The notes under the pieces: generated by a model
What the model was told of the DNA's origin: nothing
Database searches by the model: none
What the model saw: the letters and a program-made list of their open reading frames with translations, nothing else
Shown here: piece by piece, positions 26,511 to 35,334 of the stretch
Layout of the letters: every line of letters starts with the position of its first letter
Position numbering within the stretch: the first letter of the stretch is position 1
Made by a program: the position numbers and the translations under genes
Assembly: GCF_913776295.1 (NCBI RefSeq)
Contig: NZ_CAJYOJ010000078.1
Location: 1-64,000 of the forward strand
Source of the DNA: an uncultured Pedobacter sp.
Lineage (GTDB): Bacteria > Bacteroidota > Bacteroidia > Sphingobacteriales > Sphingobacteriaceae
DNA length: 64,000 nt
Reading direction: 5' to 3'

Positions 26511-27443
26511 ATGGCAGATTTAAGTAAAAAAGCATCTCCGGTAATGGTTTACCTGGCTTTTGCGATCGTATATATTGTTTGGGGTTCTACCTATTTTTTT
26601 ATTCAAAAAGCCCTGGCCGGTTTTCCACCTTTTATTTTAGGTGCATTTCGTTTTTCTATTGCAGGCATGCTGATGTTGACCTGGTGCAAGCTCAAAGGAG
26701 AAGATATTTTCAATCTGAAAACCATCAGGATTGCTGCGGTAAGCGGTATTTTAATGTTGGGTTTAGGTAATGGAATCGTAATCTGGGTAGAGCAGTTCAT
26801 TCCTAGCGGTTTAGTGGCTATTATGGTGGCTTCGGCAGCCATATGGTTTGTTATTTTAGATAAATCGCATTGGAAAGAAAACCTAAGCAATAGGTATATC
26901 GTTTCGGGTCTGATCATTGGATTTTTAGGTGTGTTGCTCTTGTTTGGTAATCAAATCAGGCAAGCACTGGATAAACCGCAAAGTAACCTGCAGATTTTAG
27001 GCATGATACTGCTGGTGTTTGGGCCGATTGCCTGGGCCGGAGGATCGCTTTATTCAAAATATAATCTTACTACACAGCGTTCAGTTTCGGTAAATACAGG
27101 CTGGCAGATGTTAATAGCGAGTTTGGCTTTTTTACCCGGTGCATTATTGAAATCAGAATTTGGATTATTGGATTGGGCTGGCATATCGCCGGATGCCTGG
27201 CTATCTATTATTTATCTCATTTTATTCGGTTCCATTGCAGGATTTAGTGCCTATGTGTGGTTGCTGAAAGTACGTCCGGCCACACAGGTGAGTACTTATG
27301 CTTATGTAAACCCTGTTGTTGCTGTATTGTTGAGTTTAATATTTACCAATGAAGTGATTGGCTTAATACAAGTGGTTGGATTAGTCATAATTTTAGGCAG
27401 CGTACTGTTGATTAATTTGCCGAAGTATAGAAGTGTAGATTAA
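26511..27443 (+). CDS. EamA/DMT-family transporter
   Basis: 310-residue inner-membrane transporter with about ten hydrophobic helices in two EamA repeats (roughly 10-145 and 160-305). The first repeat starts YLAFAIVYIVWGSTYFFIQK, a signature of YedA/RhaT-type metabolite exporters. Co-transcription with the Lrp-type gene suggests amino acid or related metabolite efflux. Its stop codon lies in a palindrome that was the insertion site of the adjacent IS element. Confidence 0.88.
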   Translation: MADLSKKASPVMVYLAFAIVYIVWGSTYFFIQKALAGFPPFILGAFRFSIAGMLMLTWCKLKGEDIFNLKTIRIAAVSGILMLGLGNGIVIWVEQFIPSGLVAIMVASAAIWFVILDKSHWKENLSNRYIVSGLIIGFLGVLLLFGNQIRQALDKPQSNLQILGMILLVFGPIAWAGGSLYSKYNLTTQRSVSVNTGWQMLIASLAFLPGALLKSEFGLLDWAGISPDAWLSIIYLILFGSIAGFSAYVWLLKVRPATQVSTYAYVNPVVAVLLSLIFTNEVIGLIQVVGLVIILGSVLLINLPKYRSVD

Positions 27444-27447
27444 TTAT

Positions 27448-28809
27448 TTAGTCGAGCCTTAAAAAGTCAATAAAGAAAGCTTGATACTGTAATAGTGTTG
27501 TTGTGATAATGTTTGGACAAGCTGAATAAAGTGTAAAATGTAAAAACAGTGCCAAAAGATTGTCTTTCCAGATATTCATCATTCTTTTGAAGTTCATTGC
27601 AGCAGCAGCCAGCATCACATTGATGTTATCGCCTTTAATTCCTTTGTAAAAGTTGCGGCTTAGACGGTGATCTGCTTTCAGATGACCGATTTTAGGCTCG
27701 ATGGCGGCTCTTTGGGTGAAGCCTTCCTTTAATTTGGTTTTTCGATATCTTGTTAGCTTGCTGCTGAAGGTTTTGGGGGTATGGATAGTGGTTCCCAATA
27801 CATCTTTCCTTCCCCGGTAGCCCCGGTCAACGAAGGCTTCTTTGAGTTTATGGCCGGTAAGCCTTTGCTGTTGTTCAAGGGCTGCATCCAGCGTATGCCC
27901 GTCGTAATCATTTCCTGCGATGTTCAGCGCCCCGATGATTACGCCACTTTTTTGGGTAACGGTGATCGACACTTTACTTCCAAACTCGTATTTCTTATGC
28001 TCTTTACCTTTGCTGATGCATACCACCTCCGGCTCATGGAGGCTATAAACCTTGTTTTTGTCCTGACGTTTTTGACGAAGTACACGCCCGAACAGCTCCA
28101 GGTCGGTCTGGTAACTCTCTGCTGGTAATTTCCTTTGGAGTTCCCTTACCAGTCTGCCGGCTATAGTCTTTACTTTCTTATCGGCTTTCCTTGCTTTTGC
28201 CCCGTTTTTGGGATGATTCCTGAAGCGCTGGTCGATGCCCAGCTTCTTTAAGGTACGCGTATAACGCTGGCGAAGTTCCAGCCCTTCCCTGTCGGCTATC
28301 CCAATACACTTTTTGATGATCTTCCGGTGAAGTTTGCTATCGGTAGGATAGGTAATGTTCTTCTCCTGGACGGTCGTATCTATGCTCGCCTTATCTTCTT
28401 TGCCGCATTTGCCGTTGATGCGGATACTCTCCCTGAAGATCAGTTCCACTCCTTCTGCACCGATCCGGTTACGGAAATGCACTAATTCGGATGCTTCGCA
28501 GGGGGCTTTTGCGGTAAATACCAGCGCTCCACTAAAGTATTGATAGTAACCATTTTCAGCCCATTGCTCCACTACGCTTTCATCGCTCAGGTTACGAATG
28601 TGCTTCAGCATCAAAAGTGCTACCATCAGCCGTATCGGCTTGGCCGGGCGGCCAAAGTCTTCCCGGTAATGCTTCCTGAAAGCGTCCTGAAATAATTGCC
28701 AATCAAGCGTTTCCGCTAAAATGTAAAGCGGATGTTTATTAGATAATTGTTCTTTCAAGCCAGGCTGTAAAAAACTCAATTGCGTAGTGATTATCGGTTT
28801 GTTAAGCAT
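27448..28809 (-). CDS. IS5-family DDE transposase
   Basis: 453 residues from the ATG at 28809 (MLNKPIITTQ). The TTG at 28821 lies in an upstream hairpin. N-terminal IS5 motif GRPAKPIRLMVALLMLKH and LSDESVVEQWAEN. Catalytic residues are probably Asp144 (SIDTTVQEKNI), Asp328 (VDRGYRG) and Glu371 (IEPKIGHLK). The usual C-terminal signature NVMLAAAAMNFKRMM is followed by about 40 more residues that read to the very end of the element. The stop codon TAA (27448-27450) is made of target-site bases outside the inverted repeat. Confidence 0.9.
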   Translation of the reverse strand: MLNKPIITTQLSFLQPGLKEQLSNKHPLYILAETLDWQLFQDAFRKHYREDFGRPAKPIRLMVALLMLKHIRNLSDESVVEQWAENGYYQYFSGALVFTAKAPCEASELVHFRNRIGAEGVELIFRESIRINGKCGKEDKASIDTTVQEKNITYPTDSKLHRKIIKKCIGIADREGLELRQRYTRTLKKLGIDQRFRNHPKNGAKARKADKKVKTIAGRLVRELQRKLPAESYQTDLELFGRVLRQKRQDKNKVYSLHEPEVVCISKGKEHKKYEFGSKVSITVTQKSGVIIGALNIAGNDYDGHTLDAALEQQQRLTGHKLKEAFVDRGYRGRKDVLGTTIHTPKTFSSKLTRYRKTKLKEGFTQRAAIEPKIGHLKADHRLSRNFYKGIKGDNINVMLAAAAMNFKRMMNIWKDNLLALFLHFTLYSACPNIITTTLLQYQAFFIDFLRLD

Positions 28810-28921
28810 AAATATCTGCAAGCTTTTGACACTAATATCAGGAAAACCTGCAGATATTTATACCTGATTTTACCAACAAAGTGTTGGTAATCAAATTTTT
28901 ATACACTTTTTAAGGAACAAC
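27451..28921 (-). mobile_element. IS5-family insertion sequence, 1471 bp
   Basis: Imperfect terminal inverted repeats: GTCGAGCCTTAAAAAGT at 27451-27467 and, reversed, GTTGTTCCTTAAAAAGT ending at 28921 (14 of 17 match). The element is flanked by direct repeats TATTTA at 27445-27450 and 28922-28927. Six bases is more than the typical 4 for IS5, so part of the match may be chance. One intact transposase gene. The right end also contains a perfect hairpin TTACCAACA/TGTTGGTAA (about 28870-28890). Confidence 0.85.
28810..28859 (-). promoter_or_regulatory. hairpin abutting the transposase start codon
   Basis: AAATATCTGCA (28810-28820) and TGCAGATATTT (28849-28859) are perfect 11-bp inverted arms. 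On the transposase mRNA the hairpin would end exactly at the ATG. In transcripts entering from outside it could hide the start, as known for IS10-like elements. Confidence 0.55.
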
Positions 28922-28929
28922 TATTTAAT

Positions 28930-28995
28930 CTAATGTCATTTCGACTGCAGCGCAGCAGAATGGAGAAATCTGCTGAATAAAATTTAGAAAGGTGA
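28930..28995. repeat. GTCATTTCGACTG-type intergenic repeat
   Basis: Reads GTCATTTCGACTGCAGCGCA and then GGAGAAATCTGCTGAA. This is the widespread Bacteroidota intergenic repeat wording, also seen degraded at 37263. Confidence 0.55.
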
Positions 28996-29034
28996 AATCT
29001 GGTTACTCCATGTTTTAGTGGATCCATGACAAAA

Positions 29035-29058
29035 AAGGTTCGTGGAGACACGAACCTT
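29035..29058. repeat. GGTTCGTG hairpin (family C)
   Basis: Perfect 10-bp stem AAGGTTCGTG/CACGAACCTT with a GAGA loop. The same stem recurs at 55104-55127, 55307-55328 and 55674-55697. It lies after the IS element and before the convergent end of the GNAT-like gene. Confidence 0.75.
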
Positions 29059-29148
29059 GGCAGGTGGAAATATTATGTACCGTAGAGTTTCTTCAATTCG
29101 CTTACGGTTATAAATCAATATAATCCGATCGAAATTGGTGACGACAAA

Positions 29149-30267
29149 TCAAAAAACTTTTCGCATGGTTAAATGCTTTTTGCCAAAAGTGGCACCGGTA
29201 GCTTTATGGATGGCAATCATCTGTTCGTTGAAATCGCCCACCCAGCTCAATTCGAGTTCTTTGTACTGATTTTTAGGTAAAACATATTCTCCTAAGCGTA
29301 TAAAAAGTACCGATTCTAAACCGTGTTTTTGGAATTTAGGTTTAGTACCCATTACAATCGCCCTCATGCGGGTAACGCCCACCCAACGGCGGTAAGCAAA
29401 CTTTAATTTTTCAATTAAACCCAGTTTCCCGTTAAAACCTTTTATCATTTGGTTTGCATCCGGAATCAATACGACAAATGATGCCGGTTCGCCGTTAAAG
29501 TAAGCAAACTGAATCAGATGTTCGTCCATAATGGGTTCCATACTTTTAAAACTCTCTTCGAGGGTTTCTCTTTTAATGGGAACAAAGTTTTCAAAATTTT
29601 GCCAGCCATCATTGTAAATTTCCATTAAATCATTGATGTATTTGCCGGAATTGGCTTTGCTGAAATATTCGAAGGTATAACCTGGCTTGTTTCTTACCCA
29701 GTTGGCAATTTTTGTAAAACGCTCCGGAAAGGGAATGGTCAGGTTAATATGATTGGTTAACTGCTCATATTCTGTAATAAAACCATACTTCTCGAAAAAT
29801 TGATGATAATATGGAAAGTTATAGTTCATGCCAAAGGAAGGAGGAGTGAAGCCTTCAACCAACAGCCCCCAGAAACTATCATTCTCGCCAAAATTAATCG
29901 GACCATCCATCGCTTTCATGCCGTTTTCGGTTAGCCAGTTTTTGGCCGTATCGAATAACATAAAGGCAGCCTTTTCATCATCAATACATTCAAAAAAACC
30001 CATGCCACCTGTTGGTTGGTCGTAATGGTATGCTTTTTTCTCATTTATAAAAGCCGCTACTCGTCCAATTAGTTTTCCTGCATCATCTTTTAATACCCAA
30101 CGTGTGCATTTTCCGTGTGTAAAAAAGGTGTTTTTTTCAGGATCGAAGACATTTTCAATTTCACTATCCAGTGGGCAGATCCAGTTTTTGTCGTTTTTAT
30201 ATAAGATTTTGGGGGTATTTAGAAAGTCTTTTTTTAATGATGAATTGCTTACGGGTATTACTTGCAT
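29149..30267 (-). CDS. GNAT-like acyltransferase, function unknown
   Basis: 372 residues without signal peptide. The fold looks like tandem GNAT-type modules: RVAAFINEKKAYHYDQPTGG with GGMGFFECIDDEKAAFMLFD in the first half, and HLIQFAYFNGEPASFVVLIP with LELSWVGDFNEQMIAIHKATGA in the second. Proteins with this layout are common in Bacteroidota but substrates are unknown. The gene is followed by the acidic small protein on the same strand upstream. Confidence 0.7.
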   Translation of the reverse strand: MQVIPVSNSSLKKDFLNTPKILYKNDKNWICPLDSEIENVFDPEKNTFFTHGKCTRWVLKDDAGKLIGRVAAFINEKKAYHYDQPTGGMGFFECIDDEKAAFMLFDTAKNWLTENGMKAMDGPINFGENDSFWGLLVEGFTPPSFGMNYNFPYYHQFFEKYGFITEYEQLTNHINLTIPFPERFTKIANWVRNKPGYTFEYFSKANSGKYINDLMEIYNDGWQNFENFVPIKRETLEESFKSMEPIMDEHLIQFAYFNGEPASFVVLIPDANQMIKGFNGKLGLIEKLKFAYRRWVGVTRMRAIVMGTKPKFQKHGLESVLFIRLGEYVLPKNQYKELELSWVGDFNEQMIAIHKATGATFGKKHLTMRKVF

Positions 30268-30339
30268 GGGCAGATTTTAAAATTAAAAAGCATCCTACCA
30301 AGCGGGCGGATGCTTTTTCAAATATATGTTTTTTAAATA

Positions 30340-30531
30340 TTAATAATCGTCGTCGTCATCGTCAAAATTATCGAAGTTGTCAAGATCATCTAACGGCATG
30401 TCAAAATCATCATCGTCATCATCTTGAGGCTTCTTTTTTGTTGTTTGAATATCGTCATCTTCAAAATCATCATCTTCGTCTACCTGTTTTTTGGCAGTCG
30501 GTTTAGTTGGGAGTTTCTTTGGCGCTGTCAT
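30340..30531 (-). CDS. small highly acidic low-complexity protein
   Basis: 63 residues. The N-terminal third is basic (MTAPKKLPTKPTAKK), followed by a long acidic tract made almost only of Asp, Glu and Phe, including D-rich runs and repeated NFD/DD units, ending DDDDDDY. It is probably disordered. Similar acidic small proteins are frequent in Sphingobacteria near RNA- or DNA-related genes. Its function is unknown. Low complexity means chance is possible, but the clean start and stop favour a gene. Confidence 0.6.
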   Translation of the reverse strand: MTAPKKLPTKPTAKKQVDEDDDFEDDDIQTTKKKPQDDDDDDFDMPLDDLDNFDNFDDDDDDY

Positions 30532-30618
30532 AACACAAAAATAAAAATTGCTTTTATAGTTTAAAAATACAAAAAAACTTTTTTTAATAACAATCTGTGA
30601 ATAAATAAATTAATTTAT

Positions 30619-31185
30619 TTACTCTGCATTTTCTCCTACAGAATTTTCTTCTTTAACGATATCTTTTAACTGCGGAAGCTGATTTAGGTTATTTAAACCA
30701 AAATAATCCATAAATGATGTGCTGGTACTATAGAGGATAGGCCGGCCCGGAGTTTCCGCTTTTCCATCAATACTGATCAGCTCTTTCTCCAGCAGGCGTT
30801 GTACCGAATAATCAGAGTTTACCCCTCTGATCTGTTCAATTTCCAATTTAGTAATGGGCTGGCGGTAGGCGATAATGGCAAGCGTTTCCATCGCCGCCTG
30901 GCTTAATTTTTTTTTGGAGCGATGTAACTGCAGTTGGTTAACCGTTTCATGGTAATCTTTTTTGGTTAAAAACTGATAACCATTATTCAAAAATACCAAT
31001 CCGATTGCCAAATCATCATGGCTATATTTTTCCTTGATCTGCTCGATACTTTCGAAAACCTGTGCTTCTGTAAATTCCTCATTAAAAACTGCATTCAGGG
31101 CAAGTATAATTTCTGACGTGCTGATGCTCTGGCTGGAAGAGAATATAAGGGCTTCGATGTGTTTGGTGATGTTATGATTGGGCAT
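30619..31185 (-). CDS. scpB: segregation and condensation protein B
   Basis: Subunit of the SMC-ScpAB complex that organises and segregates chromosomes. 188 residues with tandem winged-helix domains. Conserved core LSQAAMETLAIIAYRQPITKLEIEQIRGVNSDYSV followed by GKAETPGRPILYSTS is the ScpB signature. I chose the ATG at 31185 (MPNHNITKHIEALIF) because an exact -7 element ends four bases upstream. Longer in-frame starts at 31209 or 31257 lie in the promoter and upstream terminator. Confidence 0.93.
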   Translation of the reverse strand: MPNHNITKHIEALIFSSSQSISTSEIILALNAVFNEEFTEAQVFESIEQIKEKYSHDDLAIGLVFLNNGYQFLTKKDYHETVNQLQLHRSKKKLSQAAMETLAIIAYRQPITKLEIEQIRGVNSDYSVQRLLEKELISIDGKAETPGRPILYSTSTSFMDYFGLNNLNQLPQLKDIVKEENSVGENAE

Positions 31186-31188
31186 ATA

Positions 31189-31196
31189 CAAAAATA
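31189..31196 (-). promoter_or_regulatory. -7 element giving a leaderless scpB mRNA
   Basis: TATTTTTG on the minus strand is an exact TAnnTTTG. Transcription is predicted to start at about 31185, the A of the scpB ATG. Confidence 0.65.
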
Positions 31197-31207
31197 AAAT
31201 TTTCGAC

Positions 31208-31247
31208 ATAAAAAAAGCGGTCTCGCTTTTAAAAACAAGACCGCTTT
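31208..31247 (-). terminator. intrinsic terminator of the LytS/LytTR operon
   Basis: On the minus strand AAAGCGGTCT pairs with AGACCGCTTT (31238-31247/31214-31223), followed by Ts. It is about 185 bases after the histidine kinase gene. A 180-base stretch between them holds no gene. Confidence 0.8.
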
Positions 31248-31431
31248 CAACACACAAATGAAACCTGAATTAAGATATAGTTTTAGGTTAGGTTATTAAA
31301 TATCTATATCAATTCTATAAGAACGTCTTTGATAAACACTATCGTTTATTTCTAACACAAGTTTAAGGCAAAATCGGGTTCGGCCAAGATTCTATTTAGT
31401 AAGTGGTATTAATAATTGAGTAAACGGTAAA

Positions 31432-34392
31432 TTACCTGTTTAACGGTATGGAAATAGATACGGTTGTGCCATTTGTGGCATTCTGCCTTACCTCCAGGTG
31501 TATAGGTTTTGCTCCAATCTGACCTAAAAGGTGTAACCTTTCTTTGGTTAGCTGCATGCCCTTACTAATATGTGTTTCTTTTTTATCTTTTAAAGAATTG
31601 TCTATTCCAATCCCATCGTCAATAATTTCGATGTTAAGATAGAATTCATCCATTAATTTAATATTGATCAGAATTTTTCCGCCGGTTTCTTTTGGCATAA
31701 TGCCATGCCATATGGCATTTTCTACGTAAGGTTGTAATAACATAGAGGGGATAAAAGTTTCTTCCCGGTCTATATTTTCATCCACATCGAAAATATAGCC
31801 TAATTTATCACCAAAACGGTTCTTTTCTAACTTCAGGTAGAGGTTTAAGTATTCTAATTCTTCTTCCAATGAGATATAACTTTTGGTACAGATTTCCAGG
31901 TTTTTTCTGATCAATCTGGCAAATCCGGTTAAAACTTTATTAGCAGAGGCTGTATTCTGCGTATTAATATAATGCTGAATGGAATTCATGACATTAAATA
32001 CAAAGTGCGGGTTCATCATCGCCTGCAGCGCTTGTTGTTCTAACATCAATACTTTGTTTTTTAACAGCAATTGTGCTTGCTCCTTATCTTTTTGCTTGCG
32101 GGTAATGTAAACAGCTACCTTGTAAAAAATATAGGCCACAAGTAAGATCAAAATGGATAAAAACCACAGGCTTTGCCAAAAGTGCTTTTTAATGGTAAAG
32201 GCAATTTTTGCCGGTTCGCCCCAATTGCCATTCTGCCTTTTTGCACTTACTTCGAATACATAATCGCCAGATTGGAGTGAAGAAAAATCCAATCGTCTTG
32301 TACGTGTTTCTACCCAGGCCGAGTTCCCGTTTAAGCGGTAGCGATAGGTAATATCACTCGTGGTAAAATCCACCGCGCTAAACGTAAAAAGAATGGTGTT
32401 GTTACCCGTTTCGAAAGTAAAATTGTCCTGGTCAACAGGTAAGCGCTCATTATCTTTGACAATGGAAGTAACATATACCTTGGGAAGATTCTTAACAAAG
32501 TTTTTATTGTTGTATTTAAATAAAATCAAGCCTTTATTTGTGGCAAAATAAGCGGTGCTGTCATCAATGAATAAACTGTTTACATCATCACTTAAAAGGT
32601 CTTTTCCATAGTCGAAATTGGCTACAGTGGGGTCGTTAGGATAATCGGCTATTTTATTAACGCCTTTATTGGTTAACACCCAGATTTCGTTGTTTTTAAT
32701 AAATATCCTGGTACATATATTATTGGTCAGCCCATCCTTTTGGGTAATTTGCCGGGTAATCTGGCTGTTTTTATAAAATATTAAGCCATAGCCATCAGTA
32801 GCCAGAATCAAGGTGCCATCAGCAAGCTGTTGAATATCGTTTATCCTTTTGGTAAGCAGGGGATGATTTTCATAGTGTTTGACCAGTTTACCTTTGGAAA
32901 ATTGAGAAAGTCCGTTAACATTTGAAAACCATAGATTACCTTCGCGATCATAAAAAACATGGTAAGATCTGTCTTTAAAAAAATCTTCTTTTTCTTTGTA
33001 TTTTGCCGCGTTAAATTCGAATTTATTTCTTCTGTCTGATAAGAAAACAACACCCGAGGATAGGGCCAAGGCAAGATGATTGTTGTTTTCACCGACGCTG
33101 AAGTGTTTAATTACAAACATGGAGTTATTAGACTCCCTCAAATAACTTACATCATTACTGCCGTTGTAGATATTATTGAAAACACCCATTCCATAATCGG
33201 ATGCGAAATATATAGATTGGTCTTTTGGGTCGAAAGTAATTTGTTTAATGGTTTTGTACTTTTTAAAATCATCTAACCCAATTTCATCAACCTGGTAATT
33301 GTTAATGGTCAGTACATCAATTACTGCATCGTCTGTACCCAGCCATAGCCTGTTTTTGCCGTCTTTGGTGATGCTTTTGATTACATTGCTGCTCAGGCCA
33401 GATTCTGCATCAATAATTGATAAACGGTTATTCGCATTGGGCAGCATGTATATGCCCTGATTGGTGGCAAACCACATGTTCTGATTATTGTCTTTGAGTA
33501 CCTGATTTACCGAAATGTCCTGGAGATACTGCACTGTTTTTCCGCTTTTATCCAGTGCAAAAGCCCCGTTGGCATTAGATAACCAAACCTCTTTAGCGGT
33601 TACATCATAATAAAAATATCCCGACATGTTTTTGATCAGGTTCTGCGGAATGGGGATTAGTTCGTTAATGTTTCCATGCCTATATTGTTTTAGCCCTTCA
33701 CTATCCAGGTAAAATAGTGATCTGTGGCTGCTATTTGCAGCAGTCATGTAAGAGAGCGGCTGCACTTTTGACCTGATCATGGAAAAAGTTTTTCCGTTAA
33801 ATTGCTGCACGCTCATATCGCTGTATGCGAATATATTACCTTGTTCATCTTCATGAATGAAGGCATTGATAAATTTATCTTTAGGATTTGGCGAAATATA
33901 TTTTTTAATTTTTTTTCCGTCCCAGCATACAATCAGGTTGGCATTTGTTCCTAGCCAGATCCGACCTGATTTATCGATCAGAAAGGAAACAATTACAGTA
34001 TTGAAGTTGAGCTTTTTTAGCAGTTCGTCGTTGCTCTGGTTGTAAAATTTGCCTTCTTTTAAATAGCTCAGCTGACCATTTAGCGCAAAAAACCACAGCC
34101 GGCCCGCTGCATCTTCTTTCATCTGAAGGATCTGGGTATCGGGCAGGCCATCTTCAATGGTGAAATTTTGGAAGTTTGTACCGTCAAAACGGCTCAATCC
34201 ATTATCGGTAGCGATCCATATAAAACCTTTTTTATCCTGTAAAATGTAATAACAGTTATTGCTGGCAAGCCCGTTTTTGGTGTTGTAATGAGGAAGGTAA
34301 GTGGTTTGCGAAAAAAGTTTTTGAGGCACACTAAAAACCAGCATCAAAACTAAAAAGACCATAAGAATATGGTTGAAGCGGAGCTTCAGCAT
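31432..34392 (-). CDS. LytS-type sensor histidine kinase with ligand-sensing beta-propeller
   Basis: Membrane sensor of 986 residues from the ATG at 34392. The signal peptide is MLKLRFNHILMVFLVLML and onward. A periplasmic region of about 680 residues is made of two-component-propeller repeats (GFIWIATDNGLSRFDG, RLWLGTDDAVID, NLWFSNVNGLSQF). A Y_Y_Y domain follows (ITYRYRLNGN), then one membrane helix at about 750-772. The cytoplasmic LytS-type kinase has the phosphoacceptor His796 in MNPHFVFN and an ATPase domain with PYVENAIWHG. A GTG start at 34440 is less likely. Partner of the LytTR regulator upstream. Confidence 0.9.
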   Translation of the reverse strand: MLKLRFNHILMVFLVLMLVFSVPQKLFSQTTYLPHYNTKNGLASNNCYYILQDKKGFIWIATDNGLSRFDGTNFQNFTIEDGLPDTQILQMKEDAAGRLWFFALNGQLSYLKEGKFYNQSNDELLKKLNFNTVIVSFLIDKSGRIWLGTNANLIVCWDGKKIKKYISPNPKDKFINAFIHEDEQGNIFAYSDMSVQQFNGKTFSMIRSKVQPLSYMTAANSSHRSLFYLDSEGLKQYRHGNINELIPIPQNLIKNMSGYFYYDVTAKEVWLSNANGAFALDKSGKTVQYLQDISVNQVLKDNNQNMWFATNQGIYMLPNANNRLSIIDAESGLSSNVIKSITKDGKNRLWLGTDDAVIDVLTINNYQVDEIGLDDFKKYKTIKQITFDPKDQSIYFASDYGMGVFNNIYNGSNDVSYLRESNNSMFVIKHFSVGENNNHLALALSSGVVFLSDRRNKFEFNAAKYKEKEDFFKDRSYHVFYDREGNLWFSNVNGLSQFSKGKLVKHYENHPLLTKRINDIQQLADGTLILATDGYGLIFYKNSQITRQITQKDGLTNNICTRIFIKNNEIWVLTNKGVNKIADYPNDPTVANFDYGKDLLSDDVNSLFIDDSTAYFATNKGLILFKYNNKNFVKNLPKVYVTSIVKDNERLPVDQDNFTFETGNNTILFTFSAVDFTTSDITYRYRLNGNSAWVETRTRRLDFSSLQSGDYVFEVSAKRQNGNWGEPAKIAFTIKKHFWQSLWFLSILILLVAYIFYKVAVYITRKQKDKEQAQLLLKNKVLMLEQQALQAMMNPHFVFNVMNSIQHYINTQNTASANKVLTGFARLIRKNLEICTKSYISLEEELEYLNLYLKLEKNRFGDKLGYIFDVDENIDREETFIPSMLLQPYVENAIWHGIMPKETGGKILINIKLMDEFYLNIEIIDDGIGIDNSLKDKKETHISKGMQLTKERLHLLGQIGAKPIHLEVRQNATNGTTVSISIPLNR

Positions 34393-34429
34393 AGCGTTTT
34401 GCGCTAATGGTTGCACGCTTATCTGCTGG

Positions 34430-35215
34430 TTAATGATCACTGTTGGCTTTAGTAAATAACTTTATTTTTTCAAAAAAATCGCTTGCCCTTCTTCTTGAAA
34501 TGTTGATGCTTTCGCCATTTTTCAGGAAAACCTGCAGTCCGTTTTTGGAGTTATATTCCTTTAAATGGTTCAGGTTAATAATACTTGATTTGTGGATCCT
34601 GACAAACTGATCTGTGGGTAATAATTCTTCAAACTCTCTTAAAACTTTAGAAACGGTAATTTTTTCGTGATTGTTTAAGTGTACTATAGAATAATTACTA
34701 TCAGCTTCAATGTAAATGATATCATCAATATCAATCATTTTGAAACCTTGCCCATAAGGAAGGGTAAGTTTCCTAATCTCTGATCTCGAACTTAAGCTGG
34801 AAGCCAGGTTGTTGATTCTTTCATCATTTTCGTTCTGGCTTTTAGATAATCTGATGTGTTGCGAAACTTTATCTACCGCTATCGTAAGTTCATCAATATC
34901 AATCGGTTTTAAAAGGTAATCCAATGCATTAGCTTTGATCGCTTTTAGCGCGTATTGATCGTAGGCTGTTGTAAATATAACGGCGGCATGGTGTTTCTGT
35001 GCGTCAGGAATTAATTCAAAGCCATTTCCTCCGGGCATGGCAATATCCAAAAAGATGAGATCAATAGGATGGTGGGCCAAAATATCTTTTGCTTCGGCCA
35101 CAGATCTTGCAATACCGGTAATCTCTACCTGTGTACAGTTCTGCTGCAACAAAAAAAATAATGACGAACGTGCAAACTCCTCATCATCAACAATAATGGC
35201 CTTTAATGTAGTCAT
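34430..35215 (-). CDS. LytTR-family response regulator
   Basis: 261 residues. N-terminal receiver domain with acidic pocket VDDEE (9-13) and phosphoacceptor Asp57 in FLDIAMPGGNG. C-terminal LytTR DNA-binding domain (about 150-255) with IIYIEADSNYSIVHL and RIHKSSIINLNHL. It is first gene of the two-component operon and is divergent from the two ferritin-like genes, making them the obvious candidate targets. Confidence 0.93.
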   Translation of the reverse strand: MTTLKAIIVDDEEFARSSLFFLLQQNCTQVEITGIARSVAEAKDILAHHPIDLIFLDIAMPGGNGFELIPDAQKHHAAVIFTTAYDQYALKAIKANALDYLLKPIDIDELTIAVDKVSQHIRLSKSQNENDERINNLASSLSSRSEIRKLTLPYGQGFKMIDIDDIIYIEADSNYSIVHLNNHEKITVSKVLREFEELLPTDQFVRIHKSSIINLNHLKEYNSKNGLQVFLKNGESINISRRRASDFFEKIKLFTKANSDH

Positions 35216-35334
35216 AGTTATAGGTTGGTGAATGTATTAAAATGGTCTTATAAAAAAAAATGCAAATTGAAAAAACCAGTAACCAAATTGTCACGTATGT
35301 ATCATCAAACGTATTCAAAACCACTAAAACATAG

